DNA of 27,176 bases. It comes from Clostridia bacterium (GTDB lineage: Bacteria; Bacillota; Clostridia; Oscillospirales; RGIG7773). A program made the translations under genes and the position numbers. Shown piece by piece: positions 22,562 through 27,176 of this stretch. The stretch covers positions 1 to 27,176 of the forward strand of contig JAFZHO010000063.1 in assembly GCA_017554835.1 (NCBI GenBank), read 5' to 3'. The number at the start of each line of letters is the position of its first letter. Within the stretch, counting starts at the first letter, position 1. The notes under the pieces are model-generated. The model saw nothing but the letters and a program-made list of their open reading frames with translations, was not told where the DNA came from and did no database searches.

Positions 22562-24928
22562 ATGTTTATTTCAATGAATTGGATAAAAGATTACGTTGAT
22601 TTATCCGGTTTGGATATTAATAAATTAATCAATCAGTTTTCTTTGTCAACTGCCGAGGTGGAAAACGAGATTTTCTATAAGGGCAGCGATATTGAGGGGA
22701 TTGTTGTTGCTGAGATTAAATCAGTGGAGGAGCATCCAAACTCAGAAAAATTGCATCTTCTTAAAGTAGATATCGGTGAATCAGAGCTTATCGACGTTGT
22801 TTGCGGTGCGCCTAACGTTCGTGTTGGTATGAAAACCTCTTTTGCAAAGGTTGGAGCGCGTATAGGAGAAATCACTATCTCTCCTCGCCCCGTTGCAGGT
22901 TTCGTATCATCGGGTATGTGTTGCTCTGAAAAAGAACTCGGAATAAGTGATGATAATTCAGGAATTATGGATTTGGATCCGTCCCTTCCTTTAGGCAAGG
23001 ATTTAAAAGAAATTTTTGATATAGATGATATTATCTTTGAAGTTGATAATAAATCTCTTACCAACCGTCCCGACCTTTGGGGTCACTACGGCATCGCTCG
23101 TGAATTTGCTGCCCTTTCGGGCCGTGAGCTTTTGCCCTTGGACGTGGAAGATCTATCAAAATATTCTGATTTGCCGTCCCTTGATATTAAAATTGAAAAC
23201 GATGATTGCCTAAGATATTCAGGAATAAAATTTGATAATATTTCAAAAACCGTAAGCCCCGTGAATATGCGTATCCGTCTTTTCTATTGCGGAATGAGAG
23301 CTATCAATTTCCTTGCAGATATGACTAACTATCTGATGCTTGAAGTTGGTCAGCCGATGCACGCTTTCGATTCACGAAAGGTTGAGAAAATCCGTATAAA
23401 GAAATTCGATAAACCTTTTGAGTTTACGACTTTGGATGGTATCGAGAGAAATATAGACGAAAATACTTTGATGATTTGCAATGATAACGAACCTGTTGCC
23501 ATTGCCGGTATTATGGGTGGACTTGATTCCGAAATAGTAGAGGATACAACTGCTCTTACCTTGGAATCTGCTTGTTTTGACCCTGTATCCGTTCGTAAAT
23601 CCTCTTCAAGATTAGCTCATAGAACTGATGCTTCTCAGCGTTATGAAAAGACTCTTGACCCCGAACTTACGACTATTGCTATTGCCCGTTTCGTAAAACT
23701 TTTGAAAGATATTGATAAAGACGCCAAAGTTATTTCTTCTTTGACTGACGATTATAGAAGAAGCTACGAACGCAAGACCATTTCAATAGATAAGGCATAC
23801 GTAGACCGTTATACAGGTATCGGCGATGCAATTTCAAACGAGCATATTGAAAAAACCTTGAAAGCATTAGGATTTGAGGTGGAGGCGGATAAGGGCAATT
23901 TCACCGTTAAGGTTCCTTCCTGGCGTGCTACTAAAGACGTTACTTTAAAAGCCGACTTAATTGAAGAAATTACTCGTATTTACGGATATGATAATTTTAT
24001 GCCTTCCACTGCTAAATCTTCACTTTATCCTGTTCGCATGGAAGAAGAGAAAAATCTGGAAGATAATCTTAAGGATATTTTGGTTAAATCCTTCCGTTTG
24101 CACGAGCTTCATTCTTATATGTGGGCATACCACGATGAATATAAAAAGCTTGGTATGGAGATTTGCGATAACGTTAAAATCCTGAATGCAACAAACCCGA
24201 ATATCGAAACCTTGAGACGTTCAATGGTGCCTACTCAGCTTTGTCAGGTTAAGGTTAATACCGGATATGCATCTGATTTCGGCGTGTTTGAAATCGGTCG
24301 TGTTGTAAACGGATTGAAAGAAAACGGACTTTGCGACGAGCGTAAAAAACTTGCCATAACTCTTTTCAGCAAAAATGATAGCGTTAAGGATTTGTATTTC
24401 AAATTAAGAGATATTATCGCCGTTACTATTAACGAAATTAAGCATAAGGAGCTTTCTTTCAGTGGTATTGACGCAAAATATAGCTATCAGCATCCTAAAA
24501 ATCTTAACGCAATAATCTGCGATGGCATAACTCTTGGCGAAATAGGAATAGTTCATCCTCTTGTTTCTAAAAAGATAGATAAAAAAGCAGCTATCGTTTA
24601 TGCGGAGCTTGACGTTAATGAGATTTGCAAGGTTGAAAACGCAGGAATCCATTACGAAGAAGCATCCAAATATCCGGGCATGGAGGTCGACCTGACCTTT
24701 ATGGCTGATTCTTATGCACCTATTAAGGCCGTAATAGATGGCGAAAAATCTCCTCTTCTTAAGAAAACGAAGGTTACGGATATCTACGTGGATGAGGAAG
24801 GCAAAGCCATTACAGTTCGCCTTATTTTCTCTTGCATGGATAGAACTCTTACCAGAGAAGAGGTTCAGGCGATAGTTGACGGAATTATTTCCTCTTTGGC
24901 TAAAGAAAATATCAATTTAAAAGCATAA
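22562..24928 (+). CDS. pheT: Phenylalanyl-tRNA synthetase beta subunit
   Basis: A 788-residue partner of PheS. Domains in order: the N-terminal MFISMNWIKDYVDLSG; an EMAP-type tRNA-binding domain, about 40-150, with HPNSEKLHLLKVDIG and VVCGAPNVR; a B3/B4 editing domain, about 200-370, with the MHAFDSRKV and GIMGGLDSE signatures; a B5 domain, about 400-470; a class II-like core with TNPNIETLRRSMVPTQL; and the C-terminal anticodon-binding FDX-ACB domain YPGMEVDLTFMAD at about 700-788. Length is normal. The ribosome site is AAGAGGTG. A strong terminator follows, and pheST forms a two-gene operon. Confidence 0.97.
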   Translation: MFISMNWIKDYVDLSGLDINKLINQFSLSTAEVENEIFYKGSDIEGIVVAEIKSVEEHPNSEKLHLLKVDIGESELIDVVCGAPNVRVGMKTSFAKVGARIGEITISPRPVAGFVSSGMCCSEKELGISDDNSGIMDLDPSLPLGKDLKEIFDIDDIIFEVDNKSLTNRPDLWGHYGIAREFAALSGRELLPLDVEDLSKYSDLPSLDIKIENDDCLRYSGIKFDNISKTVSPVNMRIRLFYCGMRAINFLADMTNYLMLEVGQPMHAFDSRKVEKIRIKKFDKPFEFTTLDGIERNIDENTLMICNDNEPVAIAGIMGGLDSEIVEDTTALTLESACFDPVSVRKSSSRLAHRTDASQRYEKTLDPELTTIAIARFVKLLKDIDKDAKVISSLTDDYRRSYERKTISIDKAYVDRYTGIGDAISNEHIEKTLKALGFEVEADKGNFTVKVPSWRATKDVTLKADLIEEITRIYGYDNFMPSTAKSSLYPVRMEEEKNLEDNLKDILVKSFRLHELHSYMWAYHDEYKKLGMEICDNVKILNATNPNIETLRRSMVPTQLCQVKVNTGYASDFGVFEIGRVVNGLKENGLCDERKKLAITLFSKNDSVKDLYFKLRDIIAVTINEIKHKELSFSGIDAKYSYQHPKNLNAIICDGITLGEIGIVHPLVSKKIDKKAAIVYAELDVNEICKVENAGIHYEEASKYPGMEVDLTFMADSYAPIKAVIDGEKSPLLKKTKVTDIYVDEEGKAITVRLIFSCMDRTLTREEVQAIVDGIISSLAKENINLKA

Positions 24929-24933
24929 TGCTT

Positions 24934-24967
24934 AAAACCCCACGGCATATATTTGCCGTGGGGTTTT
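24934..24967 (+). terminator. Intrinsic terminator after pheT
   Basis: Arms 24934-24947 and 24954-24967 pair over 14 bp with a GC-rich core (CCCCACGGCA/TGCCGTGGGG) around a 6-nt loop. The T-run is only four, but the stem is strong and A-flanked for the other strand. Confidence 0.85.
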
Positions 24968-24983
24968 ATATATAAAAAGAAAG

Positions 24984-25005
24984 CCCTCATTCGTAAGAAT
25001 GAGGG
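24984..25005. other. Unexplained 9-bp hairpin in the pheT-element junction
   Basis: CCCTCATTC (24984-24992) and GAATGAGGG (24997-25005) pair perfectly around a GTAA tetraloop. No T-run follows, so it is not a standard terminator. It may belong to a small RNA or to a recombination site; no gene is seen here. Confidence 0.5.
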
Positions 25006-25048
25006 GATTTGTTGATGCGAGCAGCGTTATAGTAATCAAACGCAACAA

Positions 25049-25078
25049 AAAAAGATACCCCGAAAGGTATCTTTTTTA
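25049..25078. terminator. Terminator next to the tRNA-like fragment
   Basis: Arms 25049-25060 and 25067-25078 pair over 12 bp (A-run, GATACC/GGTATC, T-run) around CCGAAA. It is usable on both strands. On the minus strand it directly follows the CCA-like end of the tRNA fragment, as a tRNA terminator would. Confidence 0.8.
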
Positions 25079-25079
25079 T

Positions 25080-25107
25080 TGGTGCGGGTGTTCATAACGG
25101 ACTTGAT
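25080..25107 (-). pseudogene. Fragment resembling a tRNA 3' end (tRNA-Leu-like), candidate att site
   Basis: Read on the minus strand, 25090-25080 gives CACCCGCACCA: a 7-nt acceptor strand matching GCGGGTG tRNA-Leu acceptors, a discriminator A and CCA. Further in, ATCAAGTCCG (25107-25098) resembles a T-loop and stem, but five extra bases intervene and no D or anticodon arm follows. It is interpreted as a recombination remnant and is not a functional tRNA. Confidence 0.4.
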
Positions 25108-25215
25108 TAAAAAGCATTGAATTACCGGCAGAAACACACATATTTTTCACTCACACATTTGTGTATTTCAAGGTTTCTTCGTAAAATAAAATTACAGAAA
25201 CGAGGAAACAAGATT

Positions 25216-25515
25216 ATGTCAAAATTTATTGAAGAATTCTATTACGGTAACATCGATCCCCAAGCAAGAAGCACTAAGCAGAATAAGACAGTTCAAAAGC
25301 AGATGGAAATCCTAATGCTCAATGAGGAGTTTCTAACCGAAGCACTCACGGGTGAAAGCAAAAAGAAGTTTCTTGATTTCGTCAATGCTTGGAGCATTGT
25401 CAATGGAGAATCAAATCTCGATAGTTTTATTATGGGTTTTCGATTGGGAGCCAACTTTACATACGATACTTTCGTATCAACCGAAACGCCGTTTAAGGAT
25501 TTGCTAAAGGAGTGA
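25216..25515 (+). CDS. DUF6809-like protein of mobile elements
   Basis: A 99-residue soluble protein, MSKFIEEFYYGNIDPQARS at its start, matching from memory the DUF6809 family common beside integrative elements in Clostridia; function unknown. The ATG at 25216 follows GAGGAAA; the upstream in-frame ATG at 25117 would add 33 residues reading through AT-rich noncoding sequence and was rejected. It is first of a three-gene run (25216-26083) with short gaps. Codon choice from here differs from the host-like genes to the left, consistent with acquired DNA, judged by eye. Confidence 0.75.
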   Translation: MSKFIEEFYYGNIDPQARSTKQNKTVQKQMEILMLNEEFLTEALTGESKKKFLDFVNAWSIVNGESNLDSFIMGFRLGANFTYDTFVSTETPFKDLLKE

Positions 25516-25520
25516 AAGAT

Positions 25521-25703
25521 ATGTCAAAGAAGTATTACATAGCTCTTGATGATTACGAGAGAGGAACAATTATCAACTGCCTTAATGATAAGCGAAATAA
25601 ACTTATTGCTGACGGCAAATATACCGATGCTGTTGACGAAGTGTTACTTAAAATCCTTAACGCAAAACAAAAGAAATTCAAGGTGGTTTATAAGGAGGTA
25701 TAA
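25521..25703 (+). CDS. Small mobile-element protein, 60 residues, unknown
   Basis: MSKKYYIALDDYERGTIINC begins a compact alpha/beta protein with no named domain. AAAGGAG spans the previous stop region, 8 bases before this ATG; the GTG at 25512 lies inside that site. Its sequence has the look of small accessory proteins found between DUF6809 and TnpV genes; that association is from general memory. Its stop abuts the TnpV start by 2 bases, with AAGGAGG inside its end, so translation is coupled. Confidence 0.7.
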   Translation: MSKKYYIALDDYERGTIINCLNDKRNKLIADGKYTDAVDEVLLKILNAKQKKFKVVYKEV

Positions 25704-25705
25704 TT

Positions 25706-26083
25706 ATGGAGAAACATATTTACAATGAACAAACGGGTATCAGCTACACTTTGCAAGGAGATTATTACTTGCCTGATCTTGCACCTCCCGAACAAGAAGA
25801 TAAGCCTATCGGTTTATGGGGGCAACGGCACTTGCGGTACATCAAGCAACACCACAAGGTGCGATACACAAATCTGCTGACAAGTGGTAAGTTAAACGGC
25901 TATCTCGCCGACATTGATAAAAAGGCTGAGGATATGCTTTCTCGGCTCGTAAAACAGATGGCAGAGCGTGAGGATGTGACAGAACAACTCAAAGCAGGTA
26001 ATCAAATGGAGTGGGTTGCTCGGATGAATAACATACGTAGCAGAGCTAACGAAATCGTAAATCACGATATAATTTATAACTAA
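25706..26083 (+). CDS. tnpV: TnpV-family transposon-encoded protein
   Basis: A 125-residue protein with the TnpV (Tn4451-type) pattern: YTLQGDYYLPDL, then PIGLWGQRHLRYIKQHH, the YTNLLTSGKLNGYLADID helix, and the C-terminal VTEQLKAGNQMEWVARMNNIRSRA. TnpV is carried by Tn4451-like mobilisable elements and ICEs; its biochemical role is not established. It is the clearest proof that the right end of the window is mobile DNA. AAGGAGG precedes the ATG, and a strong terminator follows at 26094. No recombinase is in view, so the element's integration genes must lie beyond the window end, or the element is decayed. Confidence 0.85.
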   Translation: MEKHIYNEQTGISYTLQGDYYLPDLAPPEQEDKPIGLWGQRHLRYIKQHHKVRYTNLLTSGKLNGYLADIDKKAEDMLSRLVKQMAEREDVTEQLKAGNQMEWVARMNNIRSRANEIVNHDIIYN

Positions 26084-26093
26084 CCGAAGCACG

Positions 26094-26130
26094 GCGGCAG
26101 GGAGATTAACACCTCTCTGCCGCTATTTTT
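26094..26130 (+). terminator. Intrinsic terminator after tnpV
   Basis: Arms 26094-26104 and 26113-26123 pair over 11 bp with one G-U (GCGGCAGGGAG against CTCTCTGCCGC), followed by five T at 26126-26130. Confidence 0.85.
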
Positions 26131-26131
26131 G

Positions 26132-26177
26132 TTTCAAATTAAATAAGTAAAAGCGAAGGTACCTTCTTGATTTGAAA
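26132..26177. repeat. Nested inverted repeats upstream of the HTH-methyltransferase promoter
   Basis: An outer 8-bp pair, TTTCAAAT (26132-26139) and ATTTGAAA (26170-26177), encloses a perfect 12-bp palindrome GAAGGTACCTTC (26155-26166). The promoter -35 lies 28 bp further on. A regulator-binding site is possible. Confidence 0.55.
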
Positions 26178-26205
26178 ATAAATTAAACTTTCGTGTAATT
26201 TGTTG

Positions 26206-26234
26206 TTGCATTTGCGCATTTATTGTGATATGAT
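26206..26234 (+). promoter_or_regulatory. Promoter of the HTH-methyltransferase unit
   Basis: TTGCAT (26206-26211), 17-bp spacer, TATGAT (26229-26234). The predicted start near 26241 leaves a leader of about 33 nt. Confidence 0.7.
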
Positions 26235-26273
26235 ATAGGAGTATAAATTTACTACTTATTCGTGAGGTGCGCT

Positions 26274-26492
26274 ATGGCTGTGAGTTATAATAAATTGTGG
26301 AAACTTCTTATTGATAAAAATATGAAGAAGAAAGAACTTGGCGAAGCAGCGGGAATAAGCAATACGCTAATCGCAAAACTTGGAAAAAACGAGAATGTTA
26401 CAGTTGAAGTGTTAGTTAAAATATGTGCCGCTCTTGATTGTAAGATAGAAGATATTATGGAATTGATTCCTGACGAGAAACAAGCGATATAA
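26274..26492 (+). CDS. Small Cro/C1-type HTH regulator of a methyltransferase operon
   Basis: A 72-residue single-domain DNA-binding protein. The helix-turn-helix is visible in KKKELGEAAGISNTLIAKLG, followed by VTVEVLVKICAALDCKIEDI. Proteins starting MAVSYNKLWKLLIDK are familiar companions of cytosine methyltransferases in Firmicutes restriction-modification and ICE contexts, where they probably act as controllers. The ATG at 26274 follows GAGGTG; the GTG at 26262 is upstream of that site. The methyltransferase starts 15 bases after the stop, so one transcript. Autoregulation through the palindromes at 26132-26177 is inferred. Confidence 0.88.
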   Translation: MAVSYNKLWKLLIDKNMKKKELGEAAGISNTLIAKLGKNENVTVEVLVKICAALDCKIEDIMELIPDEKQAI

Positions 26493-26507
26493 GGAAAGGA
26501 TATTAAA

Positions 26508-27176
26508 ATGAAAACATTAAATAAGCCTACATATATTAGCTTGTTTAGTAGCGCCGGTATCGGCTGTTACGGATTCAAGTTAGAGGGGTTCGAGTGCATT
26601 GCCACTAACGAACTTATAACAAGAAGATTAGAAATTCAAAAATTCAATAAGAAGTGTAAATACGAGAGTGGATATATTTGCGGTGATATTACGGAAGAAT
26701 CCACTAAAAATGCACTTTATGACCAAATCTCTCTTTGGAAGAAAAAAGAGGGGCTTTCTCGTGTTGACGTTGTGATTGCCACTCCTCCTTGTCAAGGTAT
26801 GTCCGTAGCAAATCACAAAAAAAGTGAAACCGAAATTGTTCGCAACTCTTTGGTTATTGAATCTATTAAAATCATTAAGCAGATAAATCCTCGTTTCTTT
26901 ATTTTCGAGAATGTGCCTGCTTTTATGAAAACAATTTGCACAGATATAGATGGAGAACACAAGTCGATTGCTGCAGCAATTGAGAACAACTTAGGTCAGG
27001 CATATTCTTATACTTCTCGTGTGATTAATTTTAAAAACTTTGGTGCTTGTTCAAGTCGTCAGCGTACGGTTGTTATTGGTGTATCCAAAGATTTTGCCGA
27101 TGAAGTTTCTCCAATTGAGTTATATCCGAATCTACTCAAGGAACGCACATTAAGAGAAGTAATTGGTCATTTGAAA
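26508..27176 (+). CDS. DNA (cytosine-5-)-methyltransferase, truncated by window end
   Basis: 223 codons are present, open to the last base. Conserved motifs: I (LFSSAGIGCYGFKLEGFE, SAM binding), IV with the catalytic C95 in ATPPCQG, VI with E134-N-V, and VIII with the R184-Q-R186 string followed by VVIGV. The target-recognition domain and motifs IX-X lie beyond the edge, so the recognised sequence cannot be guessed. The first residues MKTLNKPTYISLFSSAG and AAGGAAAGGA upstream support the ATG at 26508. Coupled to the HTH gene. A cognate restriction enzyme, if any, would be downstream; an orphan or anti-restriction methylase of an ICE is the alternative. Confidence 0.93.
   Translation, partial: MKTLNKPTYISLFSSAGIGCYGFKLEGFECIATNELITRRLEIQKFNKKCKYESGYICGDITEESTKNALYDQISLWKKKEGLSRVDVVIATPPCQGMSVANHKKSETEIVRNSLVIESIKIIKQINPRFFIFENVPAFMKTICTDIDGEHKSIAAAIENNLGQAYSYTSRVINFKNFGACSSRQRTVVIGVSKDFADEVSPIELYPNLLKERTLREVIGHLK

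Noticed and set aside
22675..23064. 129-residue minus-strand ORF opposite pheT
   Set aside because: Shadow of the pheT coding frame; no promoter, ribosome site or domain.
25080..25107. Functional tRNA gene on the minus strand
   Set aside because: Only an acceptor-like end and a poor T-arm are present; five bases interrupt them and no anticodon or D arm is found.
25153..25164. ACACA-TT-TGTGT near-palindrome upstream of the DUF6809-like gene as an operator
   Set aside because: Too short and AT-rich to separate from chance, with no second copy or matching regulator.
25117..25215. Upstream extension of the DUF6809-like protein
   Set aside because: The extra 33 codons pass through low-complexity noncoding sequence without a ribosome site; ATG 25216 has GAGGAAA and the family-like start.

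Overview
The window reads as chromosomal DNA of an AT-rich, strictly anaerobic low-GC Firmicute, most likely an uncultured gut Clostridia member. Supporting signs are consensus SigA-type promoters, GGAGG ribosome sites, intrinsic terminators, a T-box ahead of pheST, a class III (oxygen-sensitive) ribonucleotide reductase, a flavodiiron protein, and an SLH-anchored BspA-type surface protein. Taxonomy is inferred from gene content only.

Layout: (1) 1-6.7 kb holds the 3' part of galM, a secreted LRR_5/SLH surface protein, a convergent single-gene ABC exporter with proline-rich tails, and a divergent flavodiiron protein. (2) 6.7-14.3 kb holds a heterodimeric ABC exporter pair followed by nrdG. 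Next comes nrdD under its own consensus promoter, overlapped by two NrdR-box-like sites exactly 32 bp apart, and then trxB. NrdD carries a C-terminal CPNC redoxin domain, so NrdG (activation), NrdD (reduction) and TrxB (electron supply) form a plausible self-contained anaerobic dNTP module. (3) 14.3-18.3 kb holds a ZIP metal transporter, a PepV-like M20 dipeptidase, and a large lipoprotein of the Cthe_2159-like beta-helix type with 24-bp tandem repeats in its proline-rich tail.

(4) 18.35-21.2 kb is the least explained part: seven small or unrecognised genes in two transcription units. Both units are headed by the same element, GTCCGTTC-W-AT-W-GGAC followed after exactly 11 bp by TATAAT. The first unit encodes a four-helix membrane protein with a C-terminal soluble domain, and a small membrane protein. 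The second encodes two successive 20-residue hydrophobic microproteins, a Gly-rich two-helix protein, a SWIM-type zinc-finger protein and a 100-residue acidic protein. This is the best candidate for an undescribed system.

(5) 21.2-24.97 kb is a Phe-specific T-box leader with pheS-pheT and a strong terminator. (6) From about 25.0 kb to the end, sequence character changes to that of a mobile element. There is a terminator followed by a fragment resembling the 3' end of a minus-strand tRNA (tRNA-Leu-like), then a DUF6809-type protein, a 60-aa protein, a TnpV-family protein, a small HTH regulator and a cytosine-5 DNA methyltransferase cut by the window end. The boundary probably lies near 25.08-25.2 kb.

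Starts were re-chosen from ribosome sites where the longest ORF looked over-extended (5509, 8449, 14379, 15143, 16698, 18428, 25216, 25521, 26274). No rRNA, intact tRNA, CRISPR array or full insertion sequence was seen.
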